A stretch of 64,000 nucleotides of DNA, taken from contig JAEWWJ010000017.1 in assembly GCA_023396415.1 (NCBI GenBank), forward strand, positions 1 through 64,000, in the 5' to 3' direction. Source of the stretch: Bacteroidota bacterium (GTDB lineage Bacteria; Bacteroidota; Bacteroidia; Bacteroidales; F082). Positions 42,268 to 51,665 of the stretch are shown here, piece after piece (within the stretch, counting starts at the first letter, position 1; each line of letters begins with the position of its first letter). A program made the position numbers and the translations under genes. The notes under the pieces are model-generated. The model searched no databases and was not told the origin of the DNA. It saw only the letters and a program-made list of their open reading frames with translations.

Positions 42268-44732
42268 GAATGATGATTTTTCACCTCCTTTGTGACGACA
42301 ATATCGTCAAGTGCAAGCGCAATAGCCTCGCTCATACTGGAGACGAAATGAAATTGAACACCTTTAATATACTCTTCTTTTATTTCAATGAAATCACGTT
42401 TGTTTTCCTTTGACAGAATGATTTGTGTGATCTTTCCTCTTTTTGCAGCAAGAATTTTTTCTTTTATTCCTCCTACCGGTAGCACCTTCCCGCGAAGTGT
42501 GATTTCGCCTGTCATGGCAAGTGCAGGTTTAACTTTTCTTCCGGTAAACGCTGATGCTAAAGCAGTTAGCATAGTGATGCCGGCTGATGGACCATCTTTT
42601 GGAGTAGCACCTTCCGGAACGTGAATGTGAACATTGCGTGTTTCAAAAACATTTACATCAATTCCAAACTGCTCGGCATGGGCTTTCAGATAGGCAAAAG
42701 CAATCACTGCCGATTCTTTCATCACATCGCCAAGATTTCCGGTGAGTTTGAGATCGCCTTTTCCTTTGCTGAGGCTAACCTCGATAAAAAGCAACTCTCC
42801 GCCTACAGGCGTCCAAGCCAATCCGGTAACTACACCGGCAACTTCATGGCTAATTTCTAGATTGCGGATGGCCATTCCTACTCCCAAGACCTTCTCGAGA
42901 TCATCGGAAACTATTTTTTTTTCGTATTGTTGTTCCATGGCAATATGCTTGGCCTTGTTGCGAATCAACTTGGCGATGTTGCGTTCAAGGGAGCGCACAC
43001 CGGCTTCGCGAGTATAATCTTCTATAATTTGCTGAAGAATTTTTTTAGAAAAGGTAATGTCCGAGGCTTTCATCCCATGTTCACTTAATTGCTTAGGGAT
43101 GAGATGCTTGCGTGCAATTTCCATTTTTTCCTCTACCAAATAGCCGCTTAAGTCAATGATTTCCATACGGTCTCTCAAAGCAGGATGAATGGTACTCAAA
43201 CTGTTGGCTGTGGCCACAAACATAATTCGGGAAAGGTCGTAATCAACTTCCAAAAAATTATCGTGGAATTTGTTGTTTTGCTCCGGATCGAGAATTTCTA
43301 GCAAAGCGGCCTGCGGGTCGCCACTGATGTTGTTGCCAATGACTTTATCAATTTCATCGAGAACAAAAACAGGATTGGCCGATTGCGCCTTCTTCAGGTT
43401 TTGAATGATTCGTCCGGGCATAGCTCCGATATACGTTTTCCGATGCCCTCGAAGTTCAGCTTCATCGCGCAATCCACCCAACGACATCCGAATATATTTC
43501 CTTCCGACGGCTTTGGCAATGGACTTGCCGAGAGAAGTTTTTCCCACACCGGGAGGTCCTACCAAGCACAAAATGGGTGCTTTAAGGTCGTTCTTTAGCT
43601 TATACACAGCAAGATGCTCAATAATGCGCTCCTTCACCTTGTCTAATCCGTAATGATCGCGATCCAACACTTTCTGGGCGTTGACCAAATCGAAATTATC
43701 CACAGTAAATTCATTCCACGGTAGTTCAACGAGATGATCCAGATAGTTAAACTGAATGCCATATTCGGCGGCCTGAGGGTGCATACGCATGAGCTTTACC
43801 AGCTCACGATCAAACACTTTCTGAATGTCTTTATCCCATTTTTTCTTGGCTGCTTTTGCTTTTAACTCATTGATTTCCGTTTCGTTAGCGGTACCCCCAA
43901 GCTCTTCTTGAATGGTCTTGAGTTGCTGATTAAGAAAATAATCCCGCTGTTGCTTATCGAGATCGGTTTTCACTTTACTTTGGATTTGATTTTTCAAATC
44001 CAGCATTTGAAGCTCTTTCGTAATCATCCCCAGCACCTTGCTCGCACGTTCTTTGATGTCGGTAATTTCGAGCAAAAGCTGCTTTTCAGAGGCAGTAATA
44101 TTGAGGTTGCTCGAAACAAAATTGACCAAAAACACAGGGCTTTCGATATTGTTGATGGCAAAGGTGGCTTCGCTGGGAATGTTGGGCGATTTTTCGATAA
44201 TTTGAATAGACAAATCCTTGATTGATTGTATCAAAGCATAGAAATGACTATCTGTTGGAAGTGCTTCAAGGCTATCATAAGCACCCACTTTGCCTTTAAA
44301 ATAAGGTTCTTCGCGGGTGATATCTAACAGTTTAAAGCGTTTTTTTCCTTGAATAATCACTGTGGTATTGCCATCGGGCATTTGCAGTGTTCTTAAAATC
44401 TGCGCAACAGTTCCCACTTCGTGCAAGTCGGCTGAAGTAGGATCTTCAATGGAAGGATCGCGTTGGGCGATGACACCGATAATCTTTTCTTTTTTGTATG
44501 CCTCCTTTACCAAACGAATGGATTTATCTCTTCCAACAGTAATTGGAAAAACCACCCCCGGAAACAACACCGCATTGCGTAAAGGCAAAATAGCCAGCTC
44601 CTCGGGAAGTTCTTCGGCATTCATTAATTCTTCTTCTTCAGTTGAAAGCAGGGGGATAAACTCCCCTTCTGAATCCATCATTTCTGAAACTTGTAGTTTA
44701 ATAGTTTTTTTATTTTGATTCATGTAAGTCAT
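42264..44732 (-). CDS. lon: ATP-dependent protease Lon
   Basis: A 822-residue LonA protease, full length. The N-terminal LON substrate domain starts at ELAILPLRNAVLFPGVVFPI. A coiled-coil region and the AAA+ module (GPPGVGKTSLGKSIAKAVGRK, FVLDEIDKV) follow. The C-terminal protease has the Ser-Lys dyad: Ser716 in PKDGPSAGITM and Lys in GGIKEKILAAKRG. It degrades misfolded and regulatory proteins in the cytoplasm. Two ATGs (44732 and 44723) are possible starts. A -7 box lies about 50 bases upstream. Confidence 0.98.
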   Translation of the reverse strand: MTYMNQNKKTIKLQVSEMMDSEGEFIPLLSTEEEELMNAEELPEELAILPLRNAVLFPGVVFPITVGRDKSIRLVKEAYKKEKIIGVIAQRDPSIEDPTSADLHEVGTVAQILRTLQMPDGNTTVIIQGKKRFKLLDITREEPYFKGKVGAYDSLEALPTDSHFYALIQSIKDLSIQIIEKSPNIPSEATFAINNIESPVFLVNFVSSNLNITASEKQLLLEITDIKERASKVLGMITKELQMLDLKNQIQSKVKTDLDKQQRDYFLNQQLKTIQEELGGTANETEINELKAKAAKKKWDKDIQKVFDRELVKLMRMHPQAAEYGIQFNYLDHLVELPWNEFTVDNFDLVNAQKVLDRDHYGLDKVKERIIEHLAVYKLKNDLKAPILCLVGPPGVGKTSLGKSIAKAVGRKYIRMSLGGLRDEAELRGHRKTYIGAMPGRIIQNLKKAQSANPVFVLDEIDKVIGNNISGDPQAALLEILDPEQNNKFHDNFLEVDYDLSRIMFVATANSLSTIHPALRDRMEIIDLSGYLVEEKMEIARKHLIPKQLSEHGMKASDITFSKKILQQIIEDYTREAGVRSLERNIAKLIRNKAKHIAMEQQYEKKIVSDDLEKVLGVGMAIRNLEISHEVAGVVTGLAWTPVGGELLFIEVSLSKGKGDLKLTGNLGDVMKESAVIAFAYLKAHAEQFGIDVNVFETRNVHIHVPEGATPKDGPSAGITMLTALASAFTGRKVKPALAMTGEITLRGKVLPVGGIKEKILAAKRGKITQIILSKENKRDFIEIKEEYIKGVQFHFVSSMSEAIALALDDIVVTKEVKNHHS

Positions 44733-44780
44733 TTATTCAGCAAAGGTGACAATTTGGCGTAAAATAAGATAATCAACCCA

Positions 44781-44788
44781 CAAAATTA
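44781..44788 (-). promoter_or_regulatory. -7 box of lon
   Basis: TAATTTTG on the minus strand, 48 bases before the lon ATG. The -33 element is not clear. Confidence 0.45.
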
Positions 44789-44861
44789 CACTTTCAATCT
44801 GCTTGTCAGTGTAATCTACGGATTGATTATATACAGTTCAAATGCTGTGCCGTAATCTTGA

Positions 44862-46046
44862 TTAGGCCCTTCTGTTTTTGTAGGTCAAGCTAAAAATTTC
44901 GGACAGGATGGACTTTTCTTTCTTATCAAAGAGTTTGTTTCGGCGAGCAAATACGATTTCTGCTGTTTTAACAGCTTTTTTCATGTCGTAATCACTTAAC
45001 CCATGAGGCCCTCCCCAAGAGAAGGAAGGAACAAAATTCCTTTGAAAACCAGCCCCATATACATTGGAATAAACCCCAATAACGGTTCCCGTGTTCAACA
45101 TGGTGTTGATGCCACATTTTGTGTGGTCGCCCATAATGGTGCCACAAAATTGGAGACCGGTTTGAACGAAGCAATCTTCGGCATACGACCAAAGCTTAAC
45201 ATCTTCATATGTATTTTTCAGGTTCGAGGTATTGGTATCGGCACCTAAGTTGCACCATTCACCCAACACAGAATGTCCAAGAAATCCATCGTGGACTTTG
45301 TTGGTATAGCCAAAGATCACAGATTGAGTTATTTCGCCACCTACTTTAGAAAAAGGACCAATCGTAGTTGGACCGTAAATTTTGGCATCCATTTTCATCA
45401 CCGCATGATCGCACAAGGCAAAAGAACCGCGAATTTTAGAACCTTCCATAATTTCGGCATTTTTACCGATGTAAATAGGACCAGTGGAGGCGTTTAAGAT
45501 TGCAAATTCAACAACAGCACCTTCTTCAATAAATATATTTTCAGGATTTACACATCGGTTGGTAGGCGAAATGGGTGCTGATTTTCTTCCTTTTGTAAGG
45601 AGATTAAAGTCCTCTTTTATGGCTTGATCATTCAAATGAAAGATATCCCAAGTGTTTTGAATTTTCATGAAATCCACTGTTGTTTCTTTCACGTCCAATT
45701 CTTGATCGTTTTCGGCATAATTTTCCAATGATTCCGCAGTTAGACACATGGCAACGATGGTATCATTTTTAATCAACATTTGGCCTTCTTTAAGCTGGTT
45801 GATTTCTTGTATAAGGGCAGTGTTTGGGCAAATGGAGCCGTTCACGATCATATTGATATCCGCCTTAATCAAGGGGAATTTTGGGGTGAGATAGGCTTCC
45901 GTAAGACTTGAAGTAGTGGTTTTGAGAAACTTCTCCCACTTTTCGCGGATGGTAAGTATTCCAAACCTGATGTCGGCTACAGGACGTGTAAAGGTCAAAG
46001 GGAGCAAATTGCTGCGCGAAGAACTGTCGAATAGGATGTAATTCAT
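44862..46046 (-). CDS. GlmU-like sugar nucleotidyltransferase (TIGR03991 type)
   Basis: A 394-residue protein. The N-terminal part MNYILFDSSSRSNLLPLTFTRPVADIRFG is the mark of the Bacteroidota GlmU-like family. A left-handed beta-helix follows (for example IYIGKNAEIMEGSKIRGSFALCDHAVM and ADTNTSNLKNTYEDVK). The predicted role is UDP-GlcNAc or related nucleotide-sugar synthesis, though the N-terminal nucleotidyltransferase is shortened compared with true GlmU and the activity is unproven here. It precedes lon on the same strand. Confidence 0.85.
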   Translation of the reverse strand: MNYILFDSSSRSNLLPLTFTRPVADIRFGILTIREKWEKFLKTTTSSLTEAYLTPKFPLIKADINMIVNGSICPNTALIQEINQLKEGQMLIKNDTIVAMCLTAESLENYAENDQELDVKETTVDFMKIQNTWDIFHLNDQAIKEDFNLLTKGRKSAPISPTNRCVNPENIFIEEGAVVEFAILNASTGPIYIGKNAEIMEGSKIRGSFALCDHAVMKMDAKIYGPTTIGPFSKVGGEITQSVIFGYTNKVHDGFLGHSVLGEWCNLGADTNTSNLKNTYEDVKLWSYAEDCFVQTGLQFCGTIMGDHTKCGINTMLNTGTVIGVYSNVYGAGFQRNFVPSFSWGGPHGLSDYDMKKAVKTAEIVFARRNKLFDKKEKSILSEIFSLTYKNRRA

Positions 46047-46096
46047 AGGGTTACCGTGTTATGGCATTCTTTTTTGTTCACGTAATTTCTTTGAAA

Positions 46097-46104
46097 CAAA
46101 TATA
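46097..46104 (-). promoter_or_regulatory. -7 box of the GlmU-like gene
   Basis: TATATTTG on the minus strand, 50 bases before the ATG; no clear -33 element. Confidence 0.4.
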
Positions 46105-46189
46105 ATTCTTTTTTTTTCTTAAAAAACACCACTACATAAATTGATCCAAAATCTTATGAATTGTTAATAAATAAATGGATTATCAACAA

Positions 46190-46224
46190 AAAAGCTCCTA
46201 TCATTTTGATTGATAAGAGCTTTT
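46190..46224 (-). terminator. rpmE2 terminator
   Basis: Stem 46190-46203 with 46211-46224, one G-U pair when read as minus-strand RNA, 7-base loop, followed by a run of T. It lies 22 bases after the rpmE2 stop. Confidence 0.8.
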
Positions 46225-46245
46225 CTGAAGGAAACAAAGTTGTAC

Positions 46246-46512
46246 CTACTTGGTACGAACCTCGTAATGTTTTTTATACCTGTTTTTGAACTTATCAACA
46301 CGACCTGCTGTATCTACAAGTTTCATCTTTCCTGTGTAGAAAGGATGTGAGGTATGTGAAATCTCAAGTTTCACGATCGGATATTCATTTCCGTCTTCCC
46401 AAACGACAGTTTCTTTTGTTCTTACTGTTGAACGTGTCAAAAAACTGTAATCGTTTGACATATCTTTGAATACAACCAATCTGTAATCTTTGGGGTGAAT
46501 GTCATTTTTCAT
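46246..46512 (-). CDS. rpmE2: 50S ribosomal protein L31 type B
   Basis: An 88-residue protein starting MKNDIHPKDYRLVVFKDMSN, a type-B L31 that lacks the zinc-binding Cys. The frame is open 34 codons further upstream, but that stretch crosses the promoter and is not expected to be translated. The core SHPFYTGKMKLVDTAGRVDKF is typical. A complete promoter (46548-46578) lies directly upstream. Confidence 0.97.
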   Translation of the reverse strand: MKNDIHPKDYRLVVFKDMSNDYSFLTRSTVRTKETVVWEDGNEYPIVKLEISHTSHPFYTGKMKLVDTAGRVDKFKNRYKKHYEVRTK

Positions 46513-46547
46513 CGCTTTCCTCGTCTTTATTATGATTTTAAGGACTG

Positions 46548-46578
46548 CAAAATTACAATTTTCCACCGAAGAAGCAAA
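46548..46578 (-). promoter_or_regulatory. rpmE2 promoter with both boxes
   Basis: On the minus strand, TTTG at 46575-46578, a spacer of exactly 19 bases, and TAATTTTG at 46548-46555. This is the ideal Bacteroidota arrangement and is the same as in the two tRNA promoters of this window. Confidence 0.82.
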
Positions 46579-46654
46579 ACTTTTTGTCTTTTTTTCAATA
46601 AAAAAGGAAATCAAATGAAATTCATCATCCCATGGGTGATGAATTGGATACTTT

Positions 46655-47719
46655 TCACTTGCTCAAGTTCAGCAAAAAAAGCATGGTATCAACACCATCG
46701 GCATAGTCATCAACCTCAGGAAACTGTGCTTTACCAAAATCAAAACTACTTGCAAGTAATCCCGGTTTGGCTATTATACATTGTATGGCCTCTTGCTCTA
46801 TCATCAGCCGATGTTCGAGTTGCTTGATATCGCTGTAAGTTTCATAGTGTAGTACAGCAATACGGCTGGCGTAGTCGGCTGATTCCTTCACCAGCAAAAA
46901 GCCGGTGTCGTAGTGCGGCACAGCATTGATCAAGTAAATAGCTCTACTGTATTCGTAGTTGTTGAAGTATTTTGAATGGTTTTTTAACTCCTCATAATGT
47001 GCAAAGTGATCCAGCAATCGAACGAAATCGAAGTTTTCGGGGACAAATATTTTTGAAACGTTGCGACAACCCAATCCAAAGTACAAGAAAACGTCATCTG
47101 CCAAAGCTTTAAGCTCAGCATCCGTCTCGGAGCCTGTAAGCACAGCGATACTGTTTCTGTTTTTTCGGATAATGTTGGGGTATTTTCCAAAATAAAAATC
47201 AAAATACCTGGCCGTATTATCGCTACCGGTGGCAATCACAGCATCAAAAGATTTGATCAACTCATGTGTAAAAGTAATTTTTGCGGCAAATTGTGGTTCA
47301 ATCCCAATCAAGATTTCGGCCAAAGCCGGAAGCAAATAAGCGTCGTCGGATGAGGTCTTGCCTAAAAAAAAGTGTCCGCTTACGACCACCGACAGGAAAT
47401 CATGAAAACCCACCAATGGGATATTTCCTGCCATGATAACCGCAACTGTTTTGGGTTGAAAAGTTGGAGGCAATTCGTACTTCGAAATCCATCGTTCAAA
47501 AGCGGAAGATTGGAGCATTTTTTCAATCCCTTGAATGGCCATAAAAACACTTTCGCGCGTAAACCATTTGTTAGCTTGAAGGCTTAAATTGAGTGCATTA
47601 TGTAAAATCTCTTCCTCCCTACTGGGGTTTAGTTGTTTTTTTTCTCCATTCAAAAGGAAGGATTCTAAAACCAATCGTAGTTGACGAAAGGCGTCTATCC
47701 GTTGAGGTAATGTTGGCAT
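46655..47719 (-). CDS. LuxC-family acyl-CoA reductase
   Basis: A 354-residue protein of the LuxC/acyl-CoA reductase family (PF05893), an aldehyde dehydrogenase-like fold. Visible segments are VAVIMAGNIPLVGFHDFLSVVVSGH, DAVIATGSDNTARYF and CRNVSKIFVPENF, the last holding the likely catalytic Cys. The family reduces acyl-CoA or acyl-AMP to aldehydes. In Bacteroidota it is common beside serine biosynthesis genes, as here (divergent from serC). Substrate unknown. Confidence 0.85.
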   Translation of the reverse strand: MPTLPQRIDAFRQLRLVLESFLLNGEKKQLNPSREEEILHNALNLSLQANKWFTRESVFMAIQGIEKMLQSSAFERWISKYELPPTFQPKTVAVIMAGNIPLVGFHDFLSVVVSGHFFLGKTSSDDAYLLPALAEILIGIEPQFAAKITFTHELIKSFDAVIATGSDNTARYFDFYFGKYPNIIRKNRNSIAVLTGSETDAELKALADDVFLYFGLGCRNVSKIFVPENFDFVRLLDHFAHYEELKNHSKYFNNYEYSRAIYLINAVPHYDTGFLLVKESADYASRIAVLHYETYSDIKQLEHRLMIEQEAIQCIIAKPGLLASSFDFGKAQFPEVDDYADGVDTMLFLLNLSK

Positions 47720-47794
47720 TGAAAGGCTTATTTATAACGGTTGCGAAAGTAGATAATTATTGCGTGAAAAGATTCACAATATCCAATAAAACCA

Positions 47795-47802
47795 TATCTT
47801 TG
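47795..47802 (+). promoter_or_regulatory. -7 box of serC
   Basis: TATCTTTG matches TAnnTTTG, 51 bases before the serC ATG. A TTTG at -33 is not evident. Confidence 0.42.
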
Positions 47803-47853
47803 CTGCAAATAATATCTTTTTTTTGATTCAAACAAAATTAATCCCTCACTATT

Positions 47854-48927
47854 ATGAAAAAGCATAATTTTTATGCAGGTCCTTCAATCCTGCCCGAATC
47901 AACAGTTGAGAACACCATTGCTGCCCTCAAAGATTTTTCAGGCATGGGACTTTCCCTTATGGAAATTTCTCACCGTAGTAAGCAATTTGTTGCCGTTGTT
48001 GACGAAGCAGTGGCACTTTTTAAAGAATTATTGAATATCCCTGAAGGTTATTCGGTGATTTTTGTTGGTGGCGGAGCCAGCTTACAGTTTTGCATGGTGC
48101 CTTACAATTTATTAGGAAAAAAAGCCGCGTACCTCAACACCGGCGAGTGGTCAACCAAAGCCATCAAAGAAGCCAAAATGTTTGGCGAAGTTGATGTTGT
48201 AGCCAGCTCAGAAGACAAGAAATTCAATTACATCCCCAAAGGTTTCAAAGTGCCTGCTGATGCTGATTATTTCCACATCACTACCAACAACACCATTTAT
48301 GGCACAGAAATACTGCATGATATGGAAGTTGGTGTGCCTTTGGTTGCCGATATGTCATCGGACATTTTCAGTCGTGTGATTGACGTTTCAAAATATGCTA
48401 TTATATATGGTGGAGCACAAAAGAATTTGGCTCCTGCCGGAGTAACCTTTGCCATTGTGAAAGATTCTATTCTTGGAAAAGTAGAAAGAACCATTCCGAC
48501 CATGTTGAAATATAGCACCCACATCAGCAAAGAATCCATGTTTAATACACCTCCGGTAGTGCCTATTTTTGCTGCCTTACAAACCTTGAAATGGATTAAA
48601 GAAATGGGTGGTGTTGCCGAAATGGAAAAAATGAACATCCGCAAATCAAACCTACTATACAGCGAAATTGACCGCAACAGCTTATTCCAAGCTACCGTTC
48701 CACTTCCTGAAGATCGCTCCAGAATGAATGTTTGCTTTGTGATGACCGAAGGCAATGAAGGCTTTGAAAAAGAATTCAATGATTTCGCTACCGAAAGAGG
48801 CATGATTGGACTTAAAGGCCATCGCTCAGCAGGTGGTTTCAGAGCTTCTCTTTACAACGCCATGCCATATGAAAGCGTTGAAGCATTGGTTGCAGTGATG
48901 AAAGAATTTGAAGCCTCAAAAAAATAA
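47854..48927 (+). CDS. serC: Phosphoserine aminotransferase
   Basis: A 357-residue class V PLP aminotransferase. KHNFYAGPSILPESTVE, the VGGGASLQFCMVPYNLL segment, ITTNNTIYGTE, DMSSDIFSR and the PLP lysine in YGGAQKNLAPAG are all present. It makes 3-phosphoserine from 3-phosphohydroxypyruvate and glutamate, the second step of serine synthesis. The serA homologue follows 25 bases later, so the two steps are encoded together. Confidence 0.97.
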   Translation: MKKHNFYAGPSILPESTVENTIAALKDFSGMGLSLMEISHRSKQFVAVVDEAVALFKELLNIPEGYSVIFVGGGASLQFCMVPYNLLGKKAAYLNTGEWSTKAIKEAKMFGEVDVVASSEDKKFNYIPKGFKVPADADYFHITTNNTIYGTEILHDMEVGVPLVADMSSDIFSRVIDVSKYAIIYGGAQKNLAPAGVTFAIVKDSILGKVERTIPTMLKYSTHISKESMFNTPPVVPIFAALQTLKWIKEMGGVAEMEKMNIRKSNLLYSEIDRNSLFQATVPLPEDRSRMNVCFVMTEGNEGFEKEFNDFATERGMIGLKGHRSAGGFRASLYNAMPYESVEALVAVMKEFEASKK

Positions 48928-48952
48928 AGAACACCTAAAAACTGAATTAGCT

Positions 48953-49870
48953 ATGAAAAAAGTACTGGTTGCAACAGACAAACCTTTTGCGAAAGCTGCT
49001 TCCGATCAAATCAGAGACCTCATCACAGGAGCTGGTTTTGAGTGTCAATTTTTAGAAAAATATCCAGATCAGCAAGCGCTTATTCAAGCCATGCCTGAGG
49101 TAGAAGCAATAATCATCCGCAGCGACATTATTGACAAAGCTGTGATTGAAAATGCGCCCAAGTTGAAAATCGTGGTTAGAGCCGGCGCCGGATACGACAA
49201 TGTTGACCTTGCCGCCGCAACCGCACACAATGTGGTGGTGATGAACACGCCCGGACAAAACAGCAATGCTGTAGCTGAGCTGGCGTTTGGAATGATGGAG
49301 TATCAAGTCAGAAACCATTTCAAAGGAGGTTCAGGAACTGAGCTCTATGGTAAAAAAATCGGTATTCACGCTTACGGAAATGTTGGGAAACACGTTGCTC
49401 GCATTGCTAAAGGTTATGGAATGCAAGTGTATGCTTTTGATCCCTTCGTTTCTAAAGAAGAAATGGAAAAAGATGGGGTAATAGCTGTCGCATCGGTCGA
49501 AGAGCTCTACAGCACCTGCAAATTTGTGTCAGTGCATATCCCAGCCAATGAAAAAACCAAGAAATCCATCAATTATGAGTTGCTCTCGAAAATGCCTCAA
49601 AGTGCAGTGTTGGTAAACACAGCACGTAAGGAAGTGATTTGTGAAGAAGGATTGCAAAAGATTTTTGCTGAACGCAAAGATTTCCATTATGTGTCTGACG
49701 TGGCTCCTGATTGCAAGCAAGCATTGGAAGCTTATGGCGACAATTGTTTCTTCACCCCTAAAAAAATGGGTGCCCAAACCGATGAAGCCAATATCAATGC
49801 TGGCGTTGCAGCTGCACGGCAGATTATTGCATTTTTCAATCATAACGATGTAACATTTAAGGTTAACTAA
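48953..49870 (+). CDS. serA: D-3-phosphoglycerate dehydrogenase (short type)
   Basis: About 305 residues from ATG 48953 (MKKVLVATDKPF); an upstream in-frame start would overlap serC and is unlikely. It is a D-2-hydroxyacid dehydrogenase with RAGAGYDNVDLAAATAHNVVVMNTPGQN and ELAFGMM. The NAD-binding segment here reads GKKIGIHAYGNVGKHVARIAKGYGM, and HIPANEKTKKSIN follows. It has no C-terminal ACT domain, so serine feedback must be absent or different. Position after serC supports 3-phosphoglycerate as substrate. Confidence 0.9.
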   Translation: MKKVLVATDKPFAKAASDQIRDLITGAGFECQFLEKYPDQQALIQAMPEVEAIIIRSDIIDKAVIENAPKLKIVVRAGAGYDNVDLAAATAHNVVVMNTPGQNSNAVAELAFGMMEYQVRNHFKGGSGTELYGKKIGIHAYGNVGKHVARIAKGYGMQVYAFDPFVSKEEMEKDGVIAVASVEELYSTCKFVSVHIPANEKTKKSINYELLSKMPQSAVLVNTARKEVICEEGLQKIFAERKDFHYVSDVAPDCKQALEAYGDNCFFTPKKMGAQTDEANINAGVAAARQIIAFFNHNDVTFKVN

Positions 49871-49903
49871 CAAACCAACTTTTCACCTAACATTTGACGA
49901 GTA

Positions 49904-50353
49904 ATGACTTATGATGCAAATGAGCTCAACAGCAAACATCTGACTTTTTTTCGGTTTGAGGACTTGAGAATCTACCACAAAGCCCTTGACTATATACTAT
50001 GGGTGCAAAAAATAAATCAACAATTTCCAGAATCCGCCGACAAAGCCTTGTCGGCGGCATTTTGCGAATCGGCTCGACAAATTGCCCTCCGCATTGCTGA
50101 GGGGTCGGCGCGCGAAAAAGTGCAGTTTATTCTTTATCTGAAAGAAGCAAAAAGCGCTATCCGAAGTTGCTTGGTTTATACTACAATTGCATACAAACAT
50201 GGCTATATCAATGATCTTGAAGAAGATGAATCGAGAAATCAATTGATGGAAATGACAAAAATGCTTGGAGCACTCATCACGTCGTTGCAAAAAGGAAGCA
50301 ATGCACAGCACGATCAATTGGATGAAGATTTGTTTCCTTCAAAAAACTGGTAA
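49904..50353 (+). CDS. Four-helix-bundle protein (23S rRNA IVS protein-like)
   Basis: A 149-residue all-helical protein. FRFEDLRIYHKALDYILWVQKINQQFPE, ADKALSAAFCESARQIALRIAEGSARE and YLKEAKSAIRSCLVYTTIAYKHGY match the four-helix-bundle/S23 family (TIGR02436). The name comes from proteins encoded in 23S rRNA intervening sequences; most free-standing copies have no known function. It lies 33 bases after serA and 60 bases before the DUF1015 gene, an unusual place for it. Confidence 0.85.
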   Translation: MTYDANELNSKHLTFFRFEDLRIYHKALDYILWVQKINQQFPESADKALSAAFCESARQIALRIAEGSAREKVQFILYLKEAKSAIRSCLVYTTIAYKHGYINDLEEDESRNQLMEMTKMLGALITSLQKGSNAQHDQLDEDLFPSKNW

Positions 50354-50413
50354 GCTTCGTCTTTCTTATCACAGTCAAATAAAAAGAGTGAATTAACCTA
50401 CAATTTTAAAAAT

Positions 50414-51664
50414 ATGGCAATTTTAAAAGCTTTTAAAGGGTGGCGGCCACCTGTTTCAATAGTTAAAGAATCGGCTTCGCGCCCGTATGATGTTCTTGAT
50501 TCGGACGAAGCACGCCTCGAAGCCGAAGGAAACCCCTACAGCCTCTTGCACGTGATAAAACCCGAAATTGATCTTCCGCAAGAGATAGATCATTATGCAC
50601 AAGAGGTGTATGACAAGGCAAAGGAAAATTTTGAATTATTTAAACAAAAGGAATGGCTGATTCAAGACGACACTGCCAATCTTTATATTTATGCACAAAC
50701 CATGTCGGGAAAAACCCAATATGGCATTGTTGGCTGCGCCGCTGTTGAAGATTATATGAACAATGTGATCAAAAAACATGAACTGACGCGCCCAGATAAG
50801 GAAGAAGACCGCATGAAACACGTCCGTATTACAGATGCCAACATGGAGCCTGTATTCTTCACTTATCCTGCTGATAAAGAGATAGATAGTATTGTTGAGG
50901 GTATAGTAATCAGCGAAAAACCGATTTATGACTTTATTGCCGATGATGGTTTTGGACATCATTTTTGGGTCATCAGCGATCGCGAAAAAATTGATCGTAT
51001 CACCCAAATCTTCGCCAAAATTCCTGCCACCTACGTTGCCGATGGGCACCACCGTACCGCAGCGGCTGCACTAGTGGGCAAAGAAAAGCGCTTAGCCAAT
51101 CCAAAGCACCATGGCAACGAAGAGTACAATTTCTTTTTGGCTGTCCATTTTCCCGACAATCAGCTCACCATCATAGATTACAATCGTGTGGTAAAAGACC
51201 TCAATGGACACACCAAAAAAGAGTTTTTAGATCGTCTTGCTGAAGGTTTTGTCGTCACTCACAGTGGCAAAACAAGCTATAAGCCCAGCAAGTTACATGA
51301 ATTTTCGATGTACCTCGATGGCGAATGGTATGTGCTACATGCCAAAGAAGGCACTTACGACGATCATGATCCGATTGGCGTTTTGGATGTTACCATACTC
51401 ACTCACCAAGTTTTAGAACCCATCCTTGGAATTGAAGACCTCAGACGCTCGAAGAGGATTGACTTTGTAGGTGGAATTAGAGGCCTATCAGAGTTAGAAA
51501 GACGCGTTGATAGTGGTGAAATGGAAGTTGCGTTTGCACTTTATCCGGTTTCAATGGCTCAACTCATTCATATTGCCGATACCGGAAACATAATGCCACC
51601 TAAAACAACTTGGTTTGAACCAAAGCTCAGATCAGGATTGGTTGTTCACACTTTAAACGACTAA
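50414..51664 (+). CDS. DUF1015 family protein
   Basis: A 416-residue cytoplasmic protein of DUF1015. Diagnostic segments are FKGWRPPVSIVKESASRPYDVLDSDEAR (in parts), NPYSLLHVIKPEIDLP, TYVADGHHRTAAA and GGIRGLSELERRVDSGEMEVAFALYPVS. The GHHRTAA motif suggests a conserved active or nucleotide-binding site, but no reaction is known to me. In Bacteroidota the gene often follows serC-serA, as here, hinting at a link to serine metabolism. The next ORF starts one base after its stop. Confidence 0.92.
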   Translation: MAILKAFKGWRPPVSIVKESASRPYDVLDSDEARLEAEGNPYSLLHVIKPEIDLPQEIDHYAQEVYDKAKENFELFKQKEWLIQDDTANLYIYAQTMSGKTQYGIVGCAAVEDYMNNVIKKHELTRPDKEEDRMKHVRITDANMEPVFFTYPADKEIDSIVEGIVISEKPIYDFIADDGFGHHFWVISDREKIDRITQIFAKIPATYVADGHHRTAAAALVGKEKRLANPKHHGNEEYNFFLAVHFPDNQLTIIDYNRVVKDLNGHTKKEFLDRLAEGFVVTHSGKTSYKPSKLHEFSMYLDGEWYVLHAKEGTYDDHDPIGVLDVTILTHQVLEPILGIEDLRRSKRIDFVGGIRGLSELERRVDSGEMEVAFALYPVSMAQLIHIADTGNIMPPKTTWFEPKLRSGLVVHTLND

Positions 51665-51665
51665 A

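Noticed and set aside
46513..46614. N-terminal extension of L31
   Set aside because: It would be encoded across the rpmE2 promoter, and type-B L31 proteins are about 80-90 residues long.
48297..48803. 168-codon minus-strand ORF
   Set aside because: Entirely antisense to serC, a certain gene; no signal or motif.
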